From: Streptomyces fodineus
Lineage (GTDB): Bacteria; Actinomycetota; Actinomycetes; Streptomycetales; Streptomycetaceae
Direction: 5' to 3'
NCBI RefSeq assembly: GCF_001735805.1
Contig: NZ_CP017248.1
Coordinates: 3,534,001 to 3,598,000, forward strand
Length of the DNA stretch: 64,000 nt
In this document: piece by piece, positions 25,563-33,131 of the stretch
How the letters are laid out: every line of letters begins with the position of its first letter
Position numbering within the stretch: the stretch's first letter is position 1
Notes under the pieces: model-generated
The model's input: only the letters and a program-made list of their open reading frames with translations
Database searches by the model: none
What the model was told of the DNA's origin: nothing
Made by a program: the position numbers and the translations under genes

Positions 25563-25605
25563 TCCGGCCGGGAGGCGTGGCCTCAGGGCTTGCCTCCCGG
25601 CCGGA
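25563..25605 (-). terminator. Terminator of the repeat-protein gene
   Basis: A perfect 14-bp inverted repeat, TCCGGCCGGGAGGC (25563-25576) with GCCTCCCGGCCGGA (25592-25605), lies 37 bases beyond the stop codon of the repeat-protein gene. Confidence 0.75.
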
Positions 25606-25641
25606 CCGGAACCCGCTTGCCGCTGTCGCAGCAGTCAGGTC

Positions 25642-26721
25642 TTACGCCGCCGAGTTGTCCTGGGTGGTGGTGTTGCTGTTCGACTGGTCACCGCTCGACT
25701 GGTCACCGCCACCGGAGTTGTCCTGGGTGGTGGTGTTGCTGTTCGACTGGTCACCGCTCGACTGGTCACCGCCACCGGAGTTGTCCTGGGTGGTGGTGTT
25801 GTCGTTCGACTGGGCACCGCCACCAGAGTTGGACTGGTCCGTCTTGTTGGTGTTGGACTGGTCGCCGGAACCCGACCCGGACTTGTCGTTCTTCTGGGTC
25901 GTGTCGTTGGTGTTGGACTGGTCGCCGGAACCCGACCCGGACGTGTTGGACTGGTCGGTCTTGTTCTTGTTCGTCTGGTCGCCAGAGCTCCCGTCGGACT
26001 TGTTGGACTGGTCCGTCTTGTTCTTGTTCGTCTGGTCGCCGGAACCCGACCCGGACTTGTCGTTCTTCTGAGTCGTGTCGTTGGTGTTCGTCTGGCTGCC
26101 GTCACTCTTTCCGGACTTGTCGTTCTTCTGGGTCGTGTCGTTCTTGTTCGTCTGGTCGCCGGAACCCTTTCCGGACGTGTTGGACTGGTCGGTCTTGTTC
26201 TTGTTCGTCTGGTCGCCAGAGCTCCCGTCGGACTTGTTGGACTGGTCCGTCTTGTTCTTGTTCGACTGGTCGCCGGAACCCTTTCCGGACTTGTCGTTCT
26301 TCTGAGTCGTGTCGTTGGAGTTCGACTGCTTGCCGTTGCCGGTGGACTGGTTCTGCTGAACGGTCACGTTGTTGTTGTTCTGCACGGTGGTGTTGCTCCC
26401 GTGGCTACCGCCGGAGCCACTGCCGGAGCCGCCGCCGGACCCGCCGGAGCCGCCGCCGCTGGGACCACCCGAGCCGCCCGAGCCCTTCTTGCACTTGTGC
26501 TTGCCCTTGGACTTGTGGCAATGCTTCTTGCAGTGCTTGTCGTGATGCCCGTGTTCGACGACACTCGTCGTGGCCGTTTCGTGGGCCGGAGCCGCGGTCG
26601 CCGCGGCCGCCGCCGGAAGAACAAGGCCTCCGCCTATCACCGCGGAGGCGATCAGCGTGGAAAGGCGAATACGACGACGCTCGGCGCGGTTGGCTTCACG
26701 GTTCTCAGCAGTGCGGTTCAT
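25642..26721 (-). CDS. Secreted N/Q/T/S/G-rich repeat protein, possible surface fibre or functional amyloid
   Basis: A 359-residue exported protein of no family I recognise. The signal peptide region spans residues 17-46 (LIASAVIGGGLVLPAAAAATAAPA). Residues 55-79 form a His/Lys/Cys-rich segment (HGHHDKHCKKHCHKSKGKHK) that could bind metal or carry surface charge. A Gly/Ser linker (80-108) follows, then NTTVQNNNNVTVQQNQ (110-125), then about 12 repeats of 15-21 residues up to the end. Each repeat has the core Q-x-N-x-N-x-T-x-Q-x-N, alternating polar side chains as in a beta strand, followed by a Gly/Ser/Asp turn. The mature repeat region has no cysteines, no sorting signal and no membrane anchor. 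The start at 26721 is preceded by GGGAAAAG; an alternative ATG lies at 26733. It uses a TAA stop. It lies between a Ser/Thr kinase gene and the small Pro-rich gene. Confidence 0.85.
   Translation of the reverse strand: MNRTAENREANRAERRRIRLSTLIASAVIGGGLVLPAAAAATAAPAHETATTSVVEHGHHDKHCKKHCHKSKGKHKCKKGSGGSGGPSGGGSGGSGGGSGSGSGGSHGSNTTVQNNNNVTVQQNQSTGNGKQSNSNDTTQKNDKSGKGSGDQSNKNKTDQSNKSDGSSGDQTNKNKTDQSNTSGKGSGDQTNKNDTTQKNDKSGKSDGSQTNTNDTTQKNDKSGSGSGDQTNKNKTDQSNKSDGSSGDQTNKNKTDQSNTSGSGSGDQSNTNDTTQKNDKSGSGSGDQSNTNKTDQSNSGGGAQSNDNTTTQDNSGGGDQSSGDQSNSNTTTQDNSGGGDQSSGDQSNSNTTTQDNSAA
25645..26331 (-). repeat. About 12 tandem repeats encoding Q-x-N-x-N-x-T-x-Q-x-N cores
   Basis: Repeat units are 45-63 bp. 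Some are almost identical in DNA: two blocks near the 3' end share long stretches, and the pair of units encoding DQTNKNKTDQSN with a KSDGSSG or TSG.GSG turn occurs twice. The sequence therefore also shows higher-order duplication of a multi-unit block. Such a structure expands and shrinks readily, so the copy number may vary between strains. An assembly from short reads could be unreliable here. Confidence 0.8.
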
Positions 26722-26827
26722 GACTTTTCCCATCTGGCTGGTTTCTTGTCTGCGGCTCATTCGCTGGCCGCACTTCAAGTAAGCCAAACCGGAAAGATGG
26801 GGTCATGTTCCGAGGACTCGGGACTTG

Positions 26828-27889
26828 TCAGCACATGATTCGTCTGTTAAAAGGGCTCTCCGCCGGCCCCCGGAAGACCGGTCCGGCCCAGGCCGGCGGC
26901 TCCGGATCCGGGCGGGCGTCCACGGCCCTGTCGCCGCGGGCATCGCCGCACGGGTCCGCGGAGCCATCCGGCAGGGCACCCACCCGCTCGTCCACCAGCG
27001 TCGGCGTACGCCGGCGGGGAGCCGCCCCGCCGAGGGCGGTGCGCAGGGCCGCCACGAACTCCAGACAGGAGCCGTAGCGGTCGTCCGGGGGCTTCGCCAG
27101 GGCACGCTGCAGGACGTCGTCGGCGACCGCCGGGATGTCCGGCCGCTCCTTGCTGAGCAGGGGCGGCGGGTCGTACTGGTGGGCCCACAGCAGTTCCAGG
27201 TGGTCCTCCCGCTGGAAGGGCGGGGTGCCGACGAGCACCTCGTGGACCACACAGGCAAGGCTGTACTGGTCGGCCCTGCCGTCCACCGGGCGTCCGGCGA
27301 TCCGCTCGGGCGCGACGTAGTCCAGGGTGCCGACGAACTCGCCCGCGGTGGTGAACCCGGTGAGCGACAGCGACTTCTTCGCCAGCCCGAAGTCGGTGAG
27401 ATAGACGTGCTCGGGATGATCACTGTCGACACCCTTGGCGACCAGGACATTGCCGGGCTTGACGTCCCGGTGCACCAGGTCGCGCGCGTGGGCCGCGTCG
27501 AGGGCGGAGGCCAGCTGGGCCGCGATGCGCAGCACGACCGGCACCGGCAGCGGGCCCTCCCGGTCGATCAGGGCGCGCAGGTCGTGCCCGCAGACGTAGC
27601 ACATGGCGATGTAGAGGACCCCGTCGAATTCGCCGGCCTCGAAGACGGGGACGATGTTGGGGTGCTCGATGGCGGCGGCCACCCGGGACTCCTGCGCGAA
27701 ACGGCGGCGGAAGGCGTCGTTGCGCGTGTACTCCGGGGCGAGCAGTTTGAGGGCTACCGTCCGCCCGAGGCGCAGGTCCCGGGCGCAGTAGACGACGGCC
27801 ATGCCACCCCGACCGAGCTCGCGCTCCACCTTGTAGCCCGCGATCTCGGCCCCGATGAGACCCGAGGGGCTTTTGGGGGGCCAGCTCAC
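26828..27889 (-). CDS. Soluble Ser/Thr protein kinase (Hanks type)
   Basis: A 353-residue protein with the complete kinase core: Gly loop GRGGMAVV (residues 26-33), Lys48 in ALKLL, HRDVKPGN (His140-Arg141-Asp142), DFG at 166-168, and an APE-like APERIAG motif. A short C-terminal tail is acidic and Pro-rich. There is no transmembrane helix or PASTA domain, so it is cytoplasmic. The GTG at 27889 is used. It lies upstream of the secreted repeat-protein gene in the same direction with 106 bases between. The targets are unknown. Confidence 0.95.
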   Translation of the reverse strand: MSWPPKSPSGLIGAEIAGYKVERELGRGGMAVVYCARDLRLGRTVALKLLAPEYTRNDAFRRRFAQESRVAAAIEHPNIVPVFEAGEFDGVLYIAMCYVCGHDLRALIDREGPLPVPVVLRIAAQLASALDAAHARDLVHRDVKPGNVLVAKGVDSDHPEHVYLTDFGLAKKSLSLTGFTTAGEFVGTLDYVAPERIAGRPVDGRADQYSLACVVHEVLVGTPPFQREDHLELLWAHQYDPPPLLSKERPDIPAVADDVLQRALAKPPDDRYGSCLEFVAALRTALGGAAPRRRTPTLVDERVGALPDGSADPCGDARGDRAVDARPDPEPPAWAGPVFRGPAESPFNRRIMC

Positions 27890-27956
27890 GCCTGAATTTT
27901 ATCGAGCTATGCCTGTATGGGCACGTGCCGGGGATCCTCGTACGAGCGCATGGCGA

Positions 27957-27988
27957 AGGCCCGGGTCTCCCTCACGGAGCCCGGGCCT
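27957..27988 (-). terminator. Terminator of lon
   Basis: Arms AGGCCCGGG (27957-27965) and CCCGGGCCT (27980-27988) with an inner CTCC/GGAG extension across one bulged T. It lies 20 bases beyond the end of lon. Confidence 0.75.
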
Positions 27989-28007
27989 CGCCCTCCGGTC
28001 ACGTCCG

Positions 28008-30437
28008 TCACGCCGCGACCGGAACCTCCGGCGCCGCGCCGTTCGTCGCGGGCGCGAGTGCCAGTTCCAGGACCTGGCGGACGTCGGTCACGGTGTGGAC
28101 GTCGAGCTTGTCCAGCACCTCGGCCGGGACGTCGTCCAGGTCGGCTTCGTTGCGCTTGGGGATGATCACGGTCGTCACCCCGGCACGCTGGGCGGCGAGC
28201 AGCTTCTGCTTCACGCCGCCGATGGGCAGGACGCGGCCGGTCAGCGAGACCTCGCCGGTCATCGCCACGTCCGTGCGGACCAGCCGGCCGGAGAGCAGGG
28301 ATGCCAGGGCCGTCGTCATCGTGATGCCGGCGCTGGGGCCGTCCTTCGGGACCGCCCCCGCCGGGAAGTGGATGTGCACGCCCCGGTCCTTCAAGTCACC
28401 GACCGGAAGCTCCAGTTCGGCGCCGTGGCTGCGCAGGAAGCTGAGCGCGATCTGCGCCGACTCCTTCATCACGTCACCGAGCTGACCGGTCAGGGCCAGG
28501 CCCGCCGCGCCCGTCTCCGGGTCGGCCAGGGAGGCCTCGACGAAGAGCACGTCGCCGCCCGCGCCGGTGACCGCGAGGCCGGTCGCCACGCCCGGGACGG
28601 ACGTACGGCGCTCGGCCGGGTCCTGGGCGGACTCGGGCACGTGGTGCGGGCGCCCGATCAGACCGCGCAGGTCCTCCTCGCGGATGGTGAACGGCAGCTC
28701 CCGCTCGCCGAGTTCGTGCTGGGCCGCGACCTTGCGCAGCAGCCGGGCGATGGACCGCTCCAGGGTGCGCACGCCCGCCTCGCGCGTGTACTCGCCGGCC
28801 AGCTTGCGCAGCGCGCTCTCGTCCAGGGTGACCTCGTCCTTCGCCAGGCCGGCCCGCTCCAGCTGGCGCGGCAGCAGGTGGTCGCGGGCGATGACGACCT
28901 TCTCGTCCTCGGTGTAGCCGTCCAGGCGGACGATCTCCATCCGGTCGGCGAGCGCCTCCGGGATGGCCTCCAGGACGTTGGCCGTGGCCAGGAAGACCAC
29001 GTCCGACAGGTCGAGCTCGACCTCCAGGTAGTGGTCCCGGAAGGTGTGGTTCTGCGCCGGGTCCAGGACTTCGAGCAGGGCCGCGGCCGGGTCGCCGCGG
29101 AAGTCGGAGCCCACCTTGTCGATCTCGTCCAGCAGGACCACCGGGTTCATCGACCCGGCCTCCTTGACGGCCCGCACGATCCGGCCGGGCAGCGCGCCGA
29201 CGTACGTACGGCGGTGGCCGCGGATCTCGGCCTCGTCCCGGACGCCGCCGAGGGCGACGCGGACGAACTTCCGCCCCATGGCGTGGGCGACCGACTCGCC
29301 GAGCGACGTCTTGCCGACGCCGGGCGGGCCGACCAGGGCCAGTACGGCACCGCCGCGCCGGCCGCCGATGACGCCCAGGCCGCGCTCGGTGCGCCGCTTG
29401 CGCACCGCCAGGTACTCGGTGATGCGCTCCTTCACGTCCTCCAGGCCGGAGTGCTCGGCGTCCAGGATCGCCTTGGCGCCCTGGATGTCGTACGCGTCCT
29501 CGGTCCGTTCGTTCCAGGGCAGCTCGAGGACGGTGTCCAGCCAGGTGCGGATCCAGGAGCCCTCCGGGGACTGGTCGCTGGACCGCTCCAGCTTGTCGAC
29601 CTCCTTGAGCGCGGCCTCGCGGACCTTCTCGGGCAGGTCGGCGGCCTCCACGCGGGCGCGGTAGTCGTCGGACTCCTCGGCCGAATCCTTGGAGTTCTCG
29701 CCGTTCAGCTCGCGCAGCTCCTTGCGGACGGCCTCCAGCTGACGGCGCAGCAGGAACTCGCGCTGCTGCTTGTCGACGCCCTCCTGGACGTCCTTGGCGA
29801 TGGTCTCGGCCACCTCCTGCTCGGCGAGGTGGTCGCGGAGCGCTTGCGTGGCGAGCTTGAGCCGGGCCACCGGGTCGGCGGTCTCCAGCAGGTCGACCTT
29901 CTGTTCGACGGTGAGGAACGGCGAGTAGCCGGAGTTGTCGGCGAGCGCGGAGACGTCGTCGATGGCCTGGACGCGGTCCACGACCTGCCAGGCGCCGCGC
30001 TTCTTCAGCCAGTTGGTGGCGAGGGCCTTGTACTCCTTGACGAGGTCCGCGACGTGGCCGGGCAGCGGTTCGGGCACGCTCTCCTCGACCCGTGCGCCCT
30101 CGACCCACAGGGCCGCGCCGGGACCCGTGGTGCCCGCGCCGATCCGCACGCGGCTCCGGCCGCGGATCAGAGCCCCCGGATCACCGTCGGCCAGCCGGCC
30201 GACCTGCTCGACCGTGCCCAGCACACCGGTCTTGGCGTACGTGCCGTCGATCCGTGGCACCAGCAGCACCCTGGGCTTGCCCGGTTCCGACCGGGCGGCG
30301 GCCTGCGCGGCCTCCACCGCGGCCCGTACCTCGGCGTCGCTCAGGTCCAGCGGGACCACCATGCCGGGCAGCACGACCTCGTCGTCGAGCGGCAGCACGG
30401 GCAGGGTCAGCGTGAACGCCGGTGACTCAGCAGCCAT
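28008..30437 (-). CDS. lon: ATP-dependent Lon protease
   Basis: An 809-residue protein from the ATG at 30437. The N-terminal LON substrate-binding domain (residues about 8-200, PVLPLDDEVVLPGMVVPL) is followed by a helical middle region. The AAA+ module has Walker A GPPGVGKT (Lys376) and the Walker B motif VVLLDEIDKV, and the protease domain has the Ser-Lys dyad, Ser702 in KDGPSAGIT with the Lys of GGVKQKLLA about 43 residues later. It degrades misfolded and regulatory proteins in the cytoplasm. The length fits the S. lividans/S. coelicolor enzyme. The promoter region carries an HspR-type operator, described separately. It stands alone with its own terminator. Confidence 0.97.
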   Translation of the reverse strand: MAAESPAFTLTLPVLPLDDEVVLPGMVVPLDLSDAEVRAAVEAAQAAARSEPGKPRVLLVPRIDGTYAKTGVLGTVEQVGRLADGDPGALIRGRSRVRIGAGTTGPGAALWVEGARVEESVPEPLPGHVADLVKEYKALATNWLKKRGAWQVVDRVQAIDDVSALADNSGYSPFLTVEQKVDLLETADPVARLKLATQALRDHLAEQEVAETIAKDVQEGVDKQQREFLLRRQLEAVRKELRELNGENSKDSAEESDDYRARVEAADLPEKVREAALKEVDKLERSSDQSPEGSWIRTWLDTVLELPWNERTEDAYDIQGAKAILDAEHSGLEDVKERITEYLAVRKRRTERGLGVIGGRRGGAVLALVGPPGVGKTSLGESVAHAMGRKFVRVALGGVRDEAEIRGHRRTYVGALPGRIVRAVKEAGSMNPVVLLDEIDKVGSDFRGDPAAALLEVLDPAQNHTFRDHYLEVELDLSDVVFLATANVLEAIPEALADRMEIVRLDGYTEDEKVVIARDHLLPRQLERAGLAKDEVTLDESALRKLAGEYTREAGVRTLERSIARLLRKVAAQHELGERELPFTIREEDLRGLIGRPHHVPESAQDPAERRTSVPGVATGLAVTGAGGDVLFVEASLADPETGAAGLALTGQLGDVMKESAQIALSFLRSHGAELELPVGDLKDRGVHIHFPAGAVPKDGPSAGITMTTALASLLSGRLVRTDVAMTGEVSLTGRVLPIGGVKQKLLAAQRAGVTTVIIPKRNEADLDDVPAEVLDKLDVHTVTDVRQVLELALAPATNGAAPEVPVAA

Positions 30438-30458
30438 GATCTCCCCTTCGGCAGTCAA

Positions 30459-30479
30459 GTTGAGCTATGCCGACTCAAC
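30459..30479 (-). promoter_or_regulatory. HAIR-like operator (HspR site) at lon
   Basis: The inverted repeat GTTGAGC, 7 bases, ACTCAAC closely matches the HAIR consensus CTTGAGT-N7-ACTCAAG of the Streptomyces heat-shock repressor HspR. It lies 22 bases upstream of the lon start, within the likely core promoter. HspR control of lon is established in S. lividans, which fits. Confidence 0.8.
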
Positions 30480-30588
30480 CGTTGGGGGTGCGCTGGTGTT
30501 CCCGTTTGCGTGTTCGCTCTGAGCGATCAAGTTCGCCCAAGGGGGTGCCCAGGAAGGGGTGTTCGCGGGTGCGGGTGCGGGCGCCCCT

Positions 30589-31380
30589 TCAGGGCGTCCG
30601 AGCCCACCGGCGTACAAGAGGCCAGCTCGCCACACCTATCGTCAAGGCGATCAGGTGGCCCCAGTCCGTCATGGGGTCCTCGAAGGCGATCAGGTCGTTC
30701 AGCAGGGCGCCGGCCGTCAGGGTGAGCAGGGGCCAGCGCAGCCAGGGGCGCAGGAGGCCGGCCACGGAGCCGATGCTGGCGGCGACGCCGAAACTGATGC
30801 CGTAGTCGAGCCGGTGCAGCGAGGTGGCGGGGAGATGGCCGACCAGGACGGCCAGGCCCACGGGGATCTCGGTGGCGAGCGTCGCCAGGACGTGCCCGGC
30901 GAGGAAGACACAGGCCGTCCGCGCGCCCCCTATGCGCCGCTCCAGCGCGGTGAGTACCAGCACGAAGGCGAGCGCGTACGGCGACAGGACACCGCCCGCG
31001 ATCCACAGCGCGCTCGCCAGCAGTACCAGCACGGGCGAGCGCACCAGGTGGGCGACGTCCGTACTGGAAGCCTGGTAGAGGGTCTGCATCAGGTCGGGGT
31101 CGGCCACGGCCGCCACCACGGAGGTGACGGCCAGGATCGCCGCGTAGACGAAGGTGAACGGGGTGCCGGCCGGGCCGGGCAGCAGGTGCCAGGGCCGGAC
31201 GGAGGGCCGGGGCGCGGCGGGGGCCGGCGTCGGGACCGGGATCGGGACCGCGGCGGGCAGTTCCCGTTGCCGTGGGACGCCGTCGAGCAGCCCGGCGACG
31301 TCGGGCAAGGCAGCGGCCGGAAGAGGCATGCCCTGGGGCGGGGACGCGGCCGTCACGGGGCCGGTCACGATCCGTTCCAC
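30589..31380 (-). CDS. Rhomboid-like integral membrane protein
   Basis: A 263-residue protein with a Pro-rich cytoplasmic head (about 70 residues) and about six hydrophobic segments. In the middle, ALERRIGGARTACVFLAGHVLATLATEIPVGLAV resembles the rhomboid-related family with GHV in place of the usual GxSG serine-protease motif. Later, LDYGISFGVAASIGSVAGLL carries the GxSxG-like second half (YGISFGVA). The GTG at 31380 is chosen because GGAAGGAG lies upstream; the frame remains open to 31449. It may be a rhomboid or rhombosortase-like protein with changed active-site residues. It is divergent from the next gene. Confidence 0.7.
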   Translation of the reverse strand: MERIVTGPVTAASPPQGMPLPAAALPDVAGLLDGVPRQRELPAAVPIPVPTPAPAAPRPSVRPWHLLPGPAGTPFTFVYAAILAVTSVVAAVADPDLMQTLYQASSTDVAHLVRSPVLVLLASALWIAGGVLSPYALAFVLVLTALERRIGGARTACVFLAGHVLATLATEIPVGLAVLVGHLPATSLHRLDYGISFGVAASIGSVAGLLRPWLRWPLLTLTAGALLNDLIAFEDPMTDWGHLIALTIGVASWPLVRRWARTP

Positions 31381-31553
31381 GGTGTAGCGCTCCTTCCGTT
31401 CCGCCCCACCTTTCGCGTTGCCGAGCCCGCTGTCTATGACCGACGCCACGCGAGAGCCGATTCACAGCAACCTCTCACGCTCCGACAGCGTCCGCACAGC
31501 GTCGGTCTCCGAAGCGCCGTTCCCGCCGGATTTGACCGGCACTTGCCCGTCAT

Positions 31554-31565
31554 CGGGAATTCCCG
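31554..31565. promoter_or_regulatory. 12-bp perfect palindrome CGGGAATTCCCG
   Basis: The palindrome lies 34 bases before the spermidine-synthase-like start, downstream of a TTGACC that could serve as a -35 box. It is an operator candidate with no known match. Confidence 0.4.
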
Positions 31566-31599
31566 TGAACATCAAGCCCCGTTCGACCAAGATGGGCCC

Positions 31600-32277
31600 A
31601 TGACTGCCGTGCACGACTCCCCCGTGGTCCTCGACCGGCGCGACGGCCCGTACGGCGAGGTGGTGCTGCGCCGGCACGGCGCGGTGCTGCAGATCATCGC
31701 CAACGGCTGTTTCCTGATGGACACCTCCGACGGGCGCTCGGAGCGGCTGCTGGTGGACGCCGCGTACGAGGCGCTGGACGGACGGCCGGAGCCAAAGGTG
31801 CTGATCGGCGGGCTGGGCGTGGGATTCTCACTCGCACATGCCGCGGCGGACCCGCGGTGGGGCCGGATCACCGTGGTCGAGCGGGAGCCCGCCGTCGTCG
31901 ACTGGCACCGGGACGGGCCGCTGGCGGAGATCTCCGCGGCCGCGCTCGGCGACCGGCGCGCCGAGATCGTGGAGGACGACCTCGTGGCGTTCGTCAATGA
32001 GACATCCGACACGTTCGACGCACTTTGTCTGGACATCGACAACGGCCCCGGCTGGACCGTCACGGACGACAATCACAGTCTGTACTCACCGGCCGGACTC
32101 GCCGCCTGCTCAAGGGTGTTGAGTCCCGGCGGGGTGCTCGCCGTGTGGTCGGCCGAGCCGTCTCCGGAATTTGAAGGAACCTTGCGGAATGCCGGGTTCC
32201 GGCAGGTGCGTACCGAAGAAGTGCCCGTTGCCCGGGGCGTTCCGGACGCGGTACACCTCGGCGTCCGACCTGGATAG
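31600..32277 (+). CDS. Spermidine synthase-like SAM-binding protein
   Basis: A 225-residue cytoplasmic protein of the polyamine-synthase fold: KVLIGGLGVGFSLAHA is the SAM/dcSAM-binding loop (GGLGxGFS), VVEREPAVVDWH the acidic end of beta-2, and CLDIDNGPGWTVTDDNHSLYSPAGL the catalytic-loop region. It lacks the N-terminal strand domain of true spermidine synthases. The ATG follows the palindrome described separately. The reaction is uncertain: it may be a methyltransferase or aminopropyltransferase-like enzyme. Confidence 0.85.
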   Translation: MTAVHDSPVVLDRRDGPYGEVVLRRHGAVLQIIANGCFLMDTSDGRSERLLVDAAYEALDGRPEPKVLIGGLGVGFSLAHAAADPRWGRITVVEREPAVVDWHRDGPLAEISAAALGDRRAEIVEDDLVAFVNETSDTFDALCLDIDNGPGWTVTDDNHSLYSPAGLAACSRVLSPGGVLAVWSAEPSPEFEGTLRNAGFRQVRTEEVPVARGVPDAVHLGVRPG

Positions 32278-32390
32278 CGACAGCACGGTGGATCCCCGTA
32301 ATGTGCTGCCCTGACGCGGATCATTCAAGCGTCAATCGCAGACATGGGATCACCCCACGGGTTCCGGAAAGCAACAAGCAGGGGCGGGCG

Positions 32391-33131
32391 ATGGAGCAGA
32401 CACACACCTCCCAGAGCAGCGCGGCGACGACCACCCCGGGCGCACAGCGCCGGGTGCTGGTCGTCGAGGACGATCCCACGATCGTCGACGCGATCGCAGC
32501 CCGGCTGCGCGCCGAGGGATTTCTCGTACAGACCGCGACGGACGGCCCGGCCGCCGTCGACACGGCCGAGGCCTGGCAGCCCGACCTGCTGATCCTCGAC
32601 ATCATGCTGCCGGGCTTCGACGGCCTGGAAGTGTGCCGGCGGGTGCAGGCGCAGCGGCCGGTGCCGGTGCTGATGCTGACCGCCCGGGACGACGAGACGG
32701 ACATGCTGGTCGGTCTCGGGGTCGGCGCGGACGACTACATGACCAAGCCGTTCTCCATGCGGGAGCTGGCCGCACGCGTGCATGTGCTGCTGCGCCGGGT
32801 GGAGCGGGCGGCGCTGGCCGCGGCCACGCCGCGCTCGGGCATCCTGCGCCTCGGCGAGCTGGAGATCGACCACGCGCAGCGCCGGGTCCGGGTGAAGTCC
32901 GAGGACGTCCACCTCACGCCCACCGAGTTCGACCTGCTGGTGTGCCTGGCGAACACCCCGCGCGCGGTGCTCTCCCGGGAGCAGCTGCTGGCCGAGGTGT
33001 GGGACTGGGCGGACGCCTCCGGCACCCGTACGGTCGACAGCCACATCAAGGCGCTGCGCCGGAAGATCGGCGCCGAGCGGATCCGTACCGTGCACGGCGT
33101 CGGGTACGCGCTGGAGACGCCGACTCCATGA
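32391..33131 (+). CDS. OmpR/PhoB-family response regulator
   Basis: A 246-residue regulator with a receiver domain (residues about 21-135; phospho-acceptor Asp70 in LLILDIMLPG; conserved Lys in MTKPFSMRELAARV) and a winged-helix Trans_reg_C domain (about 150-243, VHLTPTEFDLLVCLANTPRAVLSREQLLAEVWDW, TVDSHIKALRRKIG). The first 20 residues are a Ser/Thr-rich extension. The kinase gene overlaps by 4 bases. From memory it matches the SCO5282 type next to kgd. The ATG has a weak site, GGGGCGGGC. Confidence 0.95.
   Translation: MEQTHTSQSSAATTTPGAQRRVLVVEDDPTIVDAIAARLRAEGFLVQTATDGPAAVDTAEAWQPDLLILDIMLPGFDGLEVCRRVQAQRPVPVLMLTARDDETDMLVGLGVGADDYMTKPFSMRELAARVHVLLRRVERAALAAATPRSGILRLGELEIDHAQRRVRVKSEDVHLTPTEFDLLVCLANTPRAVLSREQLLAEVWDWADASGTRTVDSHIKALRRKIGAERIRTVHGVGYALETPTP

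Noticed and set aside
25645..26331. CRISPR-like array because of regular repeats
   Set aside because: The repeats are in-frame protein repeats with no unique spacers and no cas genes nearby.
27855..30425. Long plus-strand frame opposite lon
   Set aside because: Shadow of lon; low-complexity composition and no ribosome site.
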